From contig JAUNTX010000005.1 in the NCBI GenBank assembly GCA_030538475.1, positions 124,001 through 188,000 on the forward strand: a DNA stretch of 64,000 bases. Reading direction: 5' to 3'. The notes below the pieces were generated by a model. That model searched no databases. It was not told the DNA's origin and worked only from the letters and a program-made list of their open reading frames with translations. Made by a program: the position numbers and the translations under genes. Origin of the DNA: Dermabacter sp. Its GTDB lineage: Bacteria > Actinomycetota > Actinomycetes > Actinomycetales > Dermabacteraceae. Positions 44,728 to 55,265 of the stretch are shown one piece after another. Position 1 is the first letter of the stretch, and every line of letters begins with the position of its first letter.

Positions 44728-46829
44728 TCGGCGCCTTCCTTGCCTGCCGCCTCCCGCTCATCCTTCGGGGCGGGGGCGGGGTTGTTCGCGAAGGTTCGCT
44801 CCCACGCCTCAAAGCTCGTGATGTCGCGCGCCGCGGCGCGATAGGTCGCCACCAATTCGTCCCAGCGGCGCATGAGCTCCAGGTTCGCGCTCACGGCGGC
44901 ACCGAGGGCAGCGCGCGCCTTTTGCGGATCGCGGCGGTACCACGACACCTTCGAGCCGCCCGCGTTCGAGACGAGCGCGCTATCGAAGCGCGACAGGCGC
45001 CACCACTTCGCATCCTGGAACGGCAGGATGGCCTGCGGGTGCTCCTCGGCGCCCTCGCGCGGCTTCTGCACAAGCTGCTTCGCGAGGGTCTTCGCGGTCA
45101 CGAGCGGCAGCTTGAGGCGGCTCGGGTACGTGATGGGCCGGCCCTTGTTCGGCGGGCGCGACATATAGACCGACGGGAAGTCATCGATATCGTTCCTCAG
45201 CACCGCGTCTTCGTGCTCGCCCATGAGCGAGCGAATCTGCGGCAGCTTCGTGCCGATTTCCTCGTGCAGGACGCCGGGGCCGCGCATGATGTCGTCCTGG
45301 GCGAGCTTGCGCACGGCCTCGGTCGAATACTGCATCGAGAGCAGGTGCTTGAGGTCGATCAGCTGGCTGTTCCTTACGGTCCCGCCGCCGCGCTTGAACG
45401 GGGAATGCAGCAGCGCCGTCACCACGCGGTTGCGGTGGTGGAAGTAGGCCTGCCAGTCGTTCGCATCGTCCTTGTCGGCCCACGCGACGTGCCACACGCC
45501 CGCGCCCGGGAGCGACACCGTGGGGTAGCCCGCGGCCTTGGCCCGCAGGCCGTACTCGGCATCGTCCCACTTGATGAAGACGGGCAGGGACAGGCCGATC
45601 TCGCGCACGATCTCGGTGGGGATGAGGCACATCCACCAGCCGTTGTAATCCACATCCACGCGGCGGTGCAGCCACGGGGTCGAGCGCAGCGGGAACGCCG
45701 AAAAGTCGTGACGCAGAGTCATGTCCGCATGCGGCTTCGTGGGCTGCGTGGACCACGGATCGACGGTCTCGCCGAAGGCGTGCAGGACCGAGCGGGCGTT
45801 GATGTCGAACATGTGCGCGCCCACGAGCGTGGGCTTCGTGCAGAAGTCCGCGAACGTCACGAGCCGCACCACGGACTCCGGTTCGAGCGAGAGGTCGTCG
45901 TCGCACGTGATGACGTAGTCGGTGCCGCCCGTCTGCGCGGCCTCGTACATGCCGCGCGAGAAGCCGCCCGAGCCACCGATGTTGCCCTGGTCGATCAGGG
46001 TCAGCTGATCGCCGAGCGCGGCGCGCAGCGGCGCCAGCTCGTCCTCGTGATCGCGCAGTCGATCCGTGCCCTGGTCCACGACATACATCGTGTCGAGCGC
46101 GCGGCGCAGATCCTCGGAACCGGCGACGGTCCGAATGTTGTCGAGCGCGTAGTCCACCTTGTTCATGGTGGTCATCGCGAGCGAGAACGTGCCCTCGGTA
46201 CGGGCCAGCGAGGCGTCGGCCGAGTAGCAGGCGCCCTGGATCTCGAGCGCGCGCGAGGCCGCGTACGCATCGAACCAGATCCACCCGCCATCGCCGAACG
46301 AGTCGAGCGAGAGCGTGAAGGTGCTCGTGGTTTCGCCGCGCACCTGGGCGGACTCGAGACGCTGGGCATCGCCGCGCGCGTTCGACTTGTAGACGATGAC
46401 CTGACCCGGCCCCTGCGTGCGGATCGTGAGCGTCACGGACCGCACGCGGGTCCAGCGGCGCCAGTACGAGGCGGGGAATGCGTTGAAGTACGTGCCGAGC
46501 GAGCGGAGCTGGCCCGAGGGGACCGTCACGCCGCGGCGGCTCATCTTCTGCGTCGGATCAAACGCGGCGGCCGAACCCTGCATGGGCTGCTGCGCCTGCG
46601 CTTGCGCCTTCGCGGCGCTCGATCCCCCGAGGCCGCTGCTGCCGAGCGCGCCGCTGTTCGAGGACGTGGTCGTGGTCCCGCTCAGCGCCGAGGTCGATTC
46701 GACGTACAGCGGCACCAGATCGGGCGACACCTCGAGAGGCATCACCAACTGGTGAATGACGCGGTGACCTTCGGGGATCAGCGCCTGCACGCCGTCGGAT
46801 TCGGCAGGGGTGGTATCGGGGGTATTCAC
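44724..46829 (-). CDS. glfT2: GlfT2-like galactofuranosyltransferase
   Basis: A 701-residue GT2 enzyme with a beta-rich N-terminal domain (about 15-200; GVTVPSGQLRSLGTYFNAFP) and a GT-A domain with the DDD motif (YVITCDDDLSLEPE) and catalytic WDDAEYGLRAKAAGY. The C-terminal helical domain follows. GlfT2 polymerises galactofuranose from UDP-Galf on a polyprenyl carrier. A Ser/Gly/Gln-rich insert at about 52-85 is unusual. GTG start with GAGGAG upstream, 27 bp after glf. Confidence 0.93.
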   Translation of the reverse strand: MNTPDTTPAESDGVQALIPEGHRVIHQLVMPLEVSPDLVPLYVESTSALSGTTTTSSNSGALGSSGLGGSSAAKAQAQAQQPMQGSAAAFDPTQKMSRRGVTVPSGQLRSLGTYFNAFPASYWRRWTRVRSVTLTIRTQGPGQVIVYKSNARGDAQRLESAQVRGETTSTFTLSLDSFGDGGWIWFDAYAASRALEIQGACYSADASLARTEGTFSLAMTTMNKVDYALDNIRTVAGSEDLRRALDTMYVVDQGTDRLRDHEDELAPLRAALGDQLTLIDQGNIGGSGGFSRGMYEAAQTGGTDYVITCDDDLSLEPESVVRLVTFADFCTKPTLVGAHMFDINARSVLHAFGETVDPWSTQPTKPHADMTLRHDFSAFPLRSTPWLHRRVDVDYNGWWMCLIPTEIVREIGLSLPVFIKWDDAEYGLRAKAAGYPTVSLPGAGVWHVAWADKDDANDWQAYFHHRNRVVTALLHSPFKRGGGTVRNSQLIDLKHLLSMQYSTEAVRKLAQDDIMRGPGVLHEEIGTKLPQIRSLMGEHEDAVLRNDIDDFPSVYMSRPPNKGRPITYPSRLKLPLVTAKTLAKQLVQKPREGAEEHPQAILPFQDAKWWRLSRFDSALVSNAGGSKVSWYRRDPQKARAALGAAVSANLELMRRWDELVATYRAAARDITSFEAWERTFANNPAPAPKDEREAAGKEGAE

Positions 46830-46856
46830 GAAAAGTCTCCTCGAAAGCTCGGGGGC

Positions 46857-48050
<1,194 letters not shown>

Positions 48051-48107
48051 CTATCGCCTGGGCAGTGAAGATGACGTGAAGATGAGGGGCCTCACGCGTC
48101 GCTCTGC

Positions 48108-48944
48108 TCACCTCACATCGGGCGCGCGGCCCTTTCCTCGTTCGATGACCGCGCGGTACATCCACGCGCGGGCCCGGGGACCGATCGCGCGATAGGCCGC
48201 GCGGGCGGCAATATTGCGCGAGGCCCTCAGCCGCGTGGTATGGCCCTCGCGCAGCATGAGGCGCTGCAGGGTGATGTCGCTCGTGAGCGGTGCGAAGCCG
48301 CCGCGGCGCCGGTAGAGGGCCTCCCCCACCCGGTAGCGCACGAGTGGCTCGGGCAGGTTGCCCATGCGCGCGCCGCCCACCATCATGCGGTACCAGAGGT
48401 ACCAGTCCTCCATGTAGGGCAGGTCGAGGTAGCCGCCCGCCTCGTTCACGGCGCGGGCGGAATACACGACAGTGGGGTGCTGGAAGGGGTTGTGGTCGCG
48501 CATGTAGGCCGCGATCTCGTCGTGACCGAGCGGGCGTTCGCGCAAGCGGTCGCTGCCGATCTCGCGCATTGCGCTGCCGAGCAGATCGAGGCCCCGCGCG
48601 TGGAAGGCGGGGATCTGGGTGCTGAAGCGGTTCGGTTCGTTGAGGTCGTCGGCGTCGGCGCGGGCCACCGTGTCGGTCGGGCACGCGCCGAGTCCGCGCT
48701 GGAGGGTGCGGGCGAGGCCCGTGTGGGTGGCGCTGCGCACGACGGTCGTGGGCGCGAGGTCGGTCGCGGCCACGACGACCTTCTCGAGCGCGGGGGTGAG
48801 GGGGCCGTCGGCGGTGATGACGACGTGGCTCGGCGGCAGTTCCTGCGCGGTGGTCGCGGAGGTGAGCGCCTGCTCGAGGGCCGCCGGGTCGTCGGCCTTC
48901 CACACGGCCATGAGGAGGGTGAACTCCTCCGCGCTCGCGCTCAC
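48108..48944 (-). CDS. GT2 glycosyltransferase
   Basis: A 278-residue GT2 enzyme with GT-A motifs: TLLMAVWKADDP at the start, ARADADDLNEPNRF for metal and nucleotide, and EDWYLWYRMMVGG for the acceptor helix. It has no membrane helix. The GTG start overlaps the stop of the epimerase-GT2 fusion gene (GTGA); a longer frame to 49541 lies inside that gene and is rejected. The enzyme resembles amylovoran- or capsule-type transferases; donor sugar unknown. Confidence 0.86.
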   Translation of the reverse strand: MSASAEEFTLLMAVWKADDPAALEQALTSATTAQELPPSHVVITADGPLTPALEKVVVAATDLAPTTVVRSATHTGLARTLQRGLGACPTDTVARADADDLNEPNRFSTQIPAFHARGLDLLGSAMREIGSDRLRERPLGHDEIAAYMRDHNPFQHPTVVYSARAVNEAGGYLDLPYMEDWYLWYRMMVGGARMGNLPEPLVRYRVGEALYRRRGGFAPLTSDITLQRLMLREGHTTRLRASRNIAARAAYRAIGPRARAWMYRAVIERGKGRAPDVR

Positions 48945-50998
48945 CGGAGGGCCTTGCGGGAGGCGGCGCCCTTCGCGATCGTGCGCTCGATGGCCCGGAT
49001 TTCCTCGGCCATCGCGGGATCGGCCCCAAGGACCGCCTCGGACGGACGCGGGCGCGAGAACAGGCCCTCTCGCAGGCCCTTGAGGGCCACGGGGAGGATG
49101 TCGCCTCGCGTGCGCACGGTCGTCTTCGTCCAGCCGAGCGCCGCGGATCCCCCGTACAGGAGGATTTCGACGGGGCTGAAGGAGCCGGACTTCACGAGGG
49201 CCCACAGCTTGTTTCGCACATCGAAGAACAGTCGTTCGCCCGGGTTGGCCTGGGCGTTGGAGAACAGGACCGTGCGGTGTTCGACCCGGCTCGAGGGAAC
49301 GTTGAAGCCGTGCCCGTGGCGCAGTAGCCGTCCGGTGAACTCGAAGTCGTCGGACCAGATGAAGTAGTCCGCCCACGGCAGGCCGTGGCGCCACACGTCT
49401 TCGGCGTTCAGCAGCGCGGAGACGAAGCTCGCGGTGCGGATCGGGCGCGCGCCCACGCTCTCGTAGCGGGCCACCTCCTTCTCGCTCACGCCGAGGCGGG
49501 TGCGCGAGGAGTTCATCGGGTGCAGGGCGCCGTCGGTCCACACGGCGTTGGAGCTGAGCACGCTCGCGTGCACGTCGAGGCGTGATTCGACGCTCAGGAG
49601 GTTCTCGAGCGCCTCGGGGAAGGGCACCGTGTCATCGTCCATGATCCACAGGTAGTCCGGATCCAGGCCCGCGAGCGCGTGCGCGATCCCGGCCGTGAAG
49701 CCGCCCGCCCCGCCAACGTTGCGGTGCAGGTGGATCACCTCGGCGCCGATGGGGTGCTCCTCGGCGAGGCGTCCGGAGGCGTCGGTGCTCGCGTTGTCGA
49801 TGACGATGACGGCATCGACCGGGCGGGTTTGGGCGGCGAGCCCGTCGAGGCACGCGCCGATGAGGTGCTCGCGGTTGTAGGTGACGACGACCGCGATGAC
49901 GCGGCGCTGATCGGCCTCGGCGCTGTACGGTGCGTCGGGCACCCAGCGTTCCGGCGCGATGGCGGGCGCGGGGATCGGCTGATCCTTGACGGTGAGGTAC
50001 CACTGCACCATCTCGGTGAGGGCTTCGGTCAAAGTAAGCGGCACCTGGACGCGGGCGTGGACGCGGGCCGCGGAGAACTGGGTGTGGGCGAACGCGAGCT
50101 TGCGCACGCGCTCGGACGTGATGGGCAGGTCCCGGCCCGTGAGGCGGGCCGCGAGGTCGAACGGCTTCGTGACCGCGAGCGCGGGGGCTACGGGGATGGT
50201 CACCGGGGGCCGACGGCGCCCGAGGGCGCGATACACGGTCTCAATAACCTCGGCGCTCGTGAGGTCGGGGGTGTCCACGTAGTTGTAGACCTCCTCGCCC
50301 ACGCCCCACGCGGAATCGGCCTCCCACAGTTGCAGGAGGGCGGCAAGGAGGTTGTGGACGCTGACCATCGACTTGATGTTCTCGCCGGGGCCCACGGGCA
50401 GGAATCGGCGGCGGGCGATGGCGTCGATCATGCGGTGCACGTTGGCAAAGTTGCGCGGCCCGAAGACGACCGCGGGGCGCACCACGAGCAGGCGGCGCTC
50501 GCCGGCGCCCGCGCGCTCCCACTGGCGGTAGACCTTTTCCGCTTCCCACTTGGAGCGGCCGTAGGCGTTGGTGGGGTCCGGCTCGGTGTTTTCGTTCGGG
50601 ACGGGCCGCTCCGGGTGTTCGCCGTAGACGGCGACGGAGGAGTAGAAGCAGAGGTTGTCTACGCCCGCGCGTTCCATCGCTGCGGTCAGCGAGCGGGCAC
50701 CGCCGACGTTGACGGAGGTGAAGGTGCGTTCGGAGACGCCGAAGTCGTGGTGGGCGGCGGCGAGGTTGAGGACCGCGTCGTGTCCGGCGAGGGCGCGGGT
50801 GAGGGCGTCCTCGTCGCGGATGTCGAGGCGCACGTAGTCGGGAGCGGCGCCGGAGGCGAGGGTGAACGCGGGCTCGCGGAGGTCGGCGATGGTGAAGCGG
50901 ATGCCTCGCGCTTCGAGTTCGCGGGCCATGTGGGAGCCGATGAAGCCGGAGCCGCCAATGACGAGGACTCGCGAATCGGGCGTGAGGCGTGGCGTCAT
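48941..50998 (-). CDS. Fusion of NAD-dependent sugar epimerase and GT2 glycosyltransferase
   Basis: A 685-residue two-domain protein. Residues 1-330 are an extended SDR: GGSGFIGSHMARELE (NAD loop), YSSVAVYGEHPE, and the catalytic YGRSK. Residues about 365-625 are a GT2 domain: VIAVVVTYNREHLIGACLDG, DNASTDASG, LWIMDDDTVPFPE (DDD), and IWSDDFEFTGRLLRHG, similar in pattern to GlfT1-type enzymes. A tail of about 60 residues follows. ATG at 50998 with AGGAG upstream. One polypeptide may make and transfer the same sugar. Confidence 0.9.
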   Translation of the reverse strand: MTPRLTPDSRVLVIGGSGFIGSHMARELEARGIRFTIADLREPAFTLASGAAPDYVRLDIRDEDALTRALAGHDAVLNLAAAHHDFGVSERTFTSVNVGGARSLTAAMERAGVDNLCFYSSVAVYGEHPERPVPNENTEPDPTNAYGRSKWEAEKVYRQWERAGAGERRLLVVRPAVVFGPRNFANVHRMIDAIARRRFLPVGPGENIKSMVSVHNLLAALLQLWEADSAWGVGEEVYNYVDTPDLTSAEVIETVYRALGRRRPPVTIPVAPALAVTKPFDLAARLTGRDLPITSERVRKLAFAHTQFSAARVHARVQVPLTLTEALTEMVQWYLTVKDQPIPAPAIAPERWVPDAPYSAEADQRRVIAVVVTYNREHLIGACLDGLAAQTRPVDAVIVIDNASTDASGRLAEEHPIGAEVIHLHRNVGGAGGFTAGIAHALAGLDPDYLWIMDDDTVPFPEALENLLSVESRLDVHASVLSSNAVWTDGALHPMNSSRTRLGVSEKEVARYESVGARPIRTASFVSALLNAEDVWRHGLPWADYFIWSDDFEFTGRLLRHGHGFNVPSSRVEHRTVLFSNAQANPGERLFFDVRNKLWALVKSGSFSPVEILLYGGSAALGWTKTTVRTRGDILPVALKGLREGLFSRPRPSEAVLGADPAMAEEIRAIERTIAKGAASRKALR

Positions 50999-51266
50999 GG
51001 GCTCTCCTGCGTGGATCGGGGGCGCCGACGGGAGGCGGGCGCGGTGAGTACCCCAGAAGTCTACGAGGTGAGGGCCCGCTTCCCGCTCATCTCGGGCCCG
51101 CCTGTTTCTATCTCCGGCACTTTTCGGGGTTGCGGGGGCCCGCGTGTCGATGCCGCGCCCAACGCGCCTGTGTACGCTAACGACGATTGCCCGGTCCCGC
51201 CGGGCGACGGCGCGGCCCGAGGGCAGCGCCGACCAATCACCGATGGACGACGGGACAAGGGGAGAC

Positions 51267-52559
51267 ATGAACGAGCAGGATAGGCACGGCTCGCGCTCGG
51301 GCGAGCCCGCCCGCGGCCCCCGCGTTCGCTCCGGCGGCTCGGCCCGGCCGCTTCGTCGGCCCGCGGCGCCCCAGAGTTCACCTCGTTCGGGTTCGACTCG
51401 TTCGACCTCCGCCTCACCCCCGCCGTCGAGGGACGCTTCTCGTCCGGGTGCCGTGCATCTCGGAGCCGCCTCCGTCGGCCGCTCCGTCCCCGAGCCGGGC
51501 CCCGCACCCTCGCGCACCCCGCGCCTGGCGCGCCCCGGCTCACGCTCCGGTTCGGGTGCTGGCTCCGGTGGGGGCTCCGGTTCCGGGCGCGGGCCCTTCG
51601 GCCCGTCCTCCCCGAACGACTCCCCCGAGGGCGCGCCGAGGCGGGGCCGCCGACGGCCCTCGCGCCGCGCCCGGCTCGCGCGCACTCTCGCGATCCTCGC
51701 CCTCGTCCTCTTGCTCGCGTGGCCCACGGGCCTTGCCCTGTGGGCGAACTCGCGCATCGCCCACACCGACGCCCTCTCCGGCGCGGCCGACACGCCCGGC
51801 ACCACCTACCTCATCGCGGGGGCGGACATCGCCCAGGGCGAGGCGCAGCGCACCGACACCCTCATGCTGCTGCACAAGGCGCCCAATGGCCGCAGCTACC
51901 TCGTCTCCATCCCGCGCGACACGCTCGTGGACATTCCCGGCCACGGTGGGTACAAGATCAACGCCGCCTACGCGTTCGGGGGCGCACCCCTGCTCGTGAA
52001 GACGATGGAGTCGTTCACGGGCCTGACCATCGACCACTTCATCGTCATCGGCTTCGATGGCGTGGAGGGCATCGTGAACTCGGTGGGGCACGTGAACCTG
52101 TGCATCGACCGCGACGTTGATGACCCGAAGTCGGGGCTCGTCATGACCGAGGGCTGTCACGATGTGGGGGGCGATCAGGCCCTCGCGTTCGTGCGCGCCC
52201 GCGCATTCGATCCCACGGCAGATATCGGCCGCCAGCAGCGCCAGCAGCAGTTCGTCGGCTCGCTCATGAACCGCGTGGCCTCCCCCGGTGTGCTTCTCAA
52301 TCCTCTCTCCCAGGTCAACCTGGTGCGCGCGGGGACCGACGCGGTGGTGACCGACGAGAAGACGGGCCTGATCGACCTCTCGCGCGCGGTCCTGACGATG
52401 CGCAGCGCGATGAAGGACGGCACGAATCTTCAGATGCCGATCAAGAATCCCGCGTTCATGACGAAGCACTCGGGCGTTGCCGTCCAGGTGGACGATGCGG
52501 AGATCGACGCGTTCTTCCGGTCGATTGAAAACGGGAGCGCCGAGGCCCCCGCGAAGTAG
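51267..52559 (+). CDS. LytR-CpsA-Psr (LCP) family glycopolymer ligase
   Basis: A 430-residue membrane protein. The first ~130 residues are a disordered, Arg/Ser/Gly/Pro-rich cytoplasmic tail, much longer than in most LCP proteins. One transmembrane helix (LAILALVLLLAWPTGLALW) precedes the LCP domain with its conserved charged residues: RTDTLML, SIPRDTLVDIPG, and DIGRQQRQQQF. LCP enzymes move wall polymers from their lipid carrier to peptidoglycan. ATG at 51267 with GGGGAG upstream. It lies in the midst of glycan synthesis genes, which fits. Confidence 0.92.
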   Translation: MNEQDRHGSRSGEPARGPRVRSGGSARPLRRPAAPQSSPRSGSTRSTSASPPPSRDASRPGAVHLGAASVGRSVPEPGPAPSRTPRLARPGSRSGSGAGSGGGSGSGRGPFGPSSPNDSPEGAPRRGRRRPSRRARLARTLAILALVLLLAWPTGLALWANSRIAHTDALSGAADTPGTTYLIAGADIAQGEAQRTDTLMLLHKAPNGRSYLVSIPRDTLVDIPGHGGYKINAAYAFGGAPLLVKTMESFTGLTIDHFIVIGFDGVEGIVNSVGHVNLCIDRDVDDPKSGLVMTEGCHDVGGDQALAFVRARAFDPTADIGRQQRQQQFVGSLMNRVASPGVLLNPLSQVNLVRAGTDAVVTDEKTGLIDLSRAVLTMRSAMKDGTNLQMPIKNPAFMTKHSGVAVQVDDAEIDAFFRSIENGSAEAPAK

Positions 52560-52564
52560 CGCCT

Positions 52565-52598
52565 GGGCGCCTCGAGCACGCGAGCGGCGCGGGCGCCC
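52565..52598. terminator. Hairpin between convergent LCP and GT2 genes
   Basis: GGGCGCC (52565-52571) and GGCGCCC (52592-52598) can pair, with a small CTCG/CGAG stem between. The second arm overlaps the stop codon of the minus-strand gene. No T-run; a weak bidirectional terminator at best. Confidence 0.35.
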
Positions 52599-53281
52599 TA
52601 CTTGAAGAGCAGGTCGATGAGGATATTGACCGAGTTGAGCACGGGCTGCCCCTTGGACTTCGAGTAGTCGGTATAGAGGATGTGCACGGGGTGCTCCTCG
52701 ATGCTCAGCTGGTGGCGACCGAACTCCGCCACGATCTCGGAGGCGTGCGCCATCCGGTTCTGCTCGATGGTCACGACCTCGCACGCGTGCCGGCCCAGCA
52801 CGCGCAGGCCGTTGTGGGCGTCGGTGAGCCGCACGCCCGAGGTGAGGTTCGTGTACCAGACGGCGAAGCGCAGGACCATGCGCTTGAGAAGGCCCGGCTT
52901 CGTGCGGTCGTCGAGAAAGCGCGAGCCGAGCACCACGTCGACGCCCGAGGCTTCGCGCTGGGCGATCATCGCCTCGGCGTCCTCGACCCGGTGCTGGCCG
53001 TCGGCATCGAACGTGACCACCTGGCGCATGCGCGGATCGCTGAGCGCGTAGTCGATGCCCGTCTTGATTGCGGCGCCCTGGCCCAGGTTGTAGGGGTGGT
53101 GGACCACCACGGCGCCCGCGCGCTCGGCCTCGGCGGCCGAATCGTCGGTGCTGCCGTCGTTGACGCACACGACGAGGGGGTAGCGCTCGCGCAGGGCCGT
53201 GACCACGGATCCGATGACCTGGGCCTCGTTGTAGAGGGGGATCACGAACCACGTGGTGTCTGAGCCGACTGGGGCGCTCAT
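52598..53281 (-). CDS. DPM1-like GT2 polyprenyl-phosphate glycosyltransferase
   Basis: A 227-residue GT2 enzyme: FVIPLYNEAQVIGSVV, VNDGSTDDSA, VTFDADGQHRVEDAE (DAD metal motif), GSRFLDD, and GVRLTDAHNGLRVLGR. This is the polyprenyl-phosphate mannose/glucose synthase type without membrane anchor. ATG at 53281 with AAGGAG upstream. Such enzymes commonly team up with DUF2304 and DUF6541-type membrane proteins; here those genes lie just across the divergent promoter on the opposite strand. Confidence 0.9.
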   Translation of the reverse strand: MSAPVGSDTTWFVIPLYNEAQVIGSVVTALRERYPLVVCVNDGSTDDSAAEAERAGAVVVHHPYNLGQGAAIKTGIDYALSDPRMRQVVTFDADGQHRVEDAEAMIAQREASGVDVVLGSRFLDDRTKPGLLKRMVLRFAVWYTNLTSGVRLTDAHNGLRVLGRHACEVVTIEQNRMAHASEIVAEFGRHQLSIEEHPVHILYTDYSKSKGQPVLNSVNILIDLLFK

Positions 53282-53478
53282 GGTCTCTCCTTGGCGGGCG
53301 GGTGGGCGGAGCGGCGAATACATCACGCCGTGTTCCACTGTAAACGTCCCGGGGCCAAACGATACGCTGGGCGCTGAGCGCGCCCACGGCGGCGCGCGAG
53401 CGCGTGGCGTTTCTCGCACCACCGCTCACCCATCAGCATGAAATGCGCGCCCTCATGTGCGCGCGAGGAAGTGGTGTC

Positions 53479-54798
53479 GTGAAAATCGCTGTTGTTGCCC
53501 TGGGAAAGATCGGCCTTCCGCTGGCCGTCCAGTTTGCCTCGTCGGGACACGACGTGGTGGGCGTGGATGTGAACGCCGCGCAGGTGGCGCTCATCAACGA
53601 CGGGCGCGAGCCCTTCCCGGGCGAGGCTGAACTCGCCGACCGCCTCGCGCAGCTCGTGCCCGCCGGGCGGCTGCGCGCGACGACCGACTACGCCGACGCC
53701 ATCCCCGGCGCCGACGCGGTCGTGCTCGTGGCCCCCGTGTTCGTGGATGACGAGACCTGGGCGCCCGACTTTCGCTACATGGACGCGGCCACGCGCTCGC
53801 TCGCGGAGCACCTCACGCCCGGCACCGTCGTGGCGTATGAGACGACCCTGCCGGTGGGCACCACCCGCACCCGCTTCGTGCCGCTCATCGAGGAGATCTC
53901 CGGCCTCAAGGAGTCCGAGGACTTCTTCGCCGTCTACTCCCCCGAGCGGGTGCTCACGGGCCGCGTCTTCGCCGATCTGCGCAAGTACCCGAAGCTCATC
54001 GGCGCGCTGAGCCCCGAGGGCGCCGCGCGCGGAGCGGCCTTCTACGAGGCCGTGCTCCAGTTCGATGACCGGGACGATCTTGCCCGACCGAACGGCGTGT
54101 GGGACCTCGGCTCCCCCGAGGCCTCCGAACTGGCGAAGCTCGCAGAAACCACCTATCGCGACCTCAACATTGGCTTCGCCAACGAACTGGCGCTGTTTTG
54201 CCAGGACAACGGGATCGACGTCTACAAGGTCATCGAGGCCTCCAATTCCCAGCCCTACAGCCACATTCACCAGCCGGGCATCGCCGTGGGTGGCCACTGC
54301 ATCCCCGTCTACCCCCGCCTGTACCTCTCGACCGACCCGGACGCCCAGACGGTGCGCACGGCGCGCACGCTCAACGCGTCGGTGCCGGGCAAGCTCGTGG
54401 CGCGCGCGGCCGAGCTGCTCGGCTCGCTCGAGGGCCTCACCGCGCTCGTGCTCGGCGCCGCCTATCGCGCGGGCGTCAAGGAAACGGCCTTCTCCGGGGT
54501 CTTCCCCACGGTCCAGGAGCTGCGCCAGCGCGGCGCGAGGGTCGTGGTGCACGACCCGTTCTACACCGACGAGGAACTGGCCGCGCTCGGCTTCGAGGCG
54601 TGGCACGAGGGTGAGGCGGCCGATCTGGCGATCGTGCAGACGAACCACCCCGAGTACCGCGACCTTTCCCCCCGGGCGGTCCCCGGGATCCGCCTGCTGA
54701 TCGACGGCCGCAACATCACGACCGCGGACACCTGGACGGGCACGCCGCGCCTCGTCTTCGGCAACGGCGAGAGCGCCACGACGGGCGCGCACGCGTGA
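53479..54798 (+). CDS. UDP-glucose/UDP-ManNAc dehydrogenase family enzyme
   Basis: A 439-residue NAD-dependent UDP-sugar 6-dehydrogenase. The Rossmann opening is VKIAVVALGKIGLPLAVQF, VAYETTLPVGTT follows, and the catalytic Cys lies in GGHCIPVYP. The C-terminal UDP-binding domain includes LGAAYRAGVKETAFS. Start is GTG at 53479 with GAGGAAG seven bases before it; the frame runs on to 53404 but that part is not conserved. With WecB in the same region, UDP-ManNAcA is a reasonable product; UDP-GlcA remains possible. Confidence 0.88.
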   Translation: MKIAVVALGKIGLPLAVQFASSGHDVVGVDVNAAQVALINDGREPFPGEAELADRLAQLVPAGRLRATTDYADAIPGADAVVLVAPVFVDDETWAPDFRYMDAATRSLAEHLTPGTVVAYETTLPVGTTRTRFVPLIEEISGLKESEDFFAVYSPERVLTGRVFADLRKYPKLIGALSPEGAARGAAFYEAVLQFDDRDDLARPNGVWDLGSPEASELAKLAETTYRDLNIGFANELALFCQDNGIDVYKVIEASNSQPYSHIHQPGIAVGGHCIPVYPRLYLSTDPDAQTVRTARTLNASVPGKLVARAAELLGSLEGLTALVLGAAYRAGVKETAFSGVFPTVQELRQRGARVVVHDPFYTDEELAALGFEAWHEGEAADLAIVQTNHPEYRDLSPRAVPGIRLLIDGRNITTADTWTGTPRLVFGNGESATTGAHA

Positions 54799-55265
54799 TC
54801 GTGGACCGTCTCGTGGCCGCCTCCGGGGCGCTCGCGGCCCCGCTCGCGATTCCCGGCGGGGCGCTCGTGCCGAGCCGCACCGTCATCATTCAGACGCTGC
54901 TCATCCTCGGCATCGTCTCGATTACGGCGTGGCTGTTCGTCAAGCGCGGCGCGAAGCAGCTCGCGATCCGGCGCCTGCTCATCATCCTGTTCGCCTTCTT
55001 CGCCATCTTCACGGTGATGTTCCCGGGCATCCTGTCCAACCTCGCCGCCTTCGTCGGGGTCGGCCGAGGCACCGACCTGCTGCTGTACGCCACGGTCGTG
55101 GTGCTGCTCGGCTCCCTCGCGGTCCAGGAGGCTAGGACGAAGACGGCGGAGAAACGCACCACGTATCTGGCGCGGAAGATGGCCATCGCGGAGGCGGAGC
55201 GGCCCGAGGCGGCGCGCAGTCGAGCCGGTCTCACGGAGCCGGGGGGCGGGCCCGCCTCCTCATGA
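54795..55265 (+). CDS. DUF2304-family membrane protein
   Basis: A 156-residue protein with three hydrophobic helices (about 28-48, 58-80 and 92-112) and a charged tail, matching DUF2304 proteins that accompany DPM1-like transferases. They may act as a membrane partner or flippase subunit for polyprenyl-linked sugars. GTG start overlaps the dehydrogenase stop by four bases, and its own stop overlaps the next gene. Confidence 0.82.
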   Translation: MIVDRLVAASGALAAPLAIPGGALVPSRTVIIQTLLILGIVSITAWLFVKRGAKQLAIRRLLIILFAFFAIFTVMFPGILSNLAAFVGVGRGTDLLLYATVVVLLGSLAVQEARTKTAEKRTTYLARKMAIAEAERPEAARSRAGLTEPGGGPASS

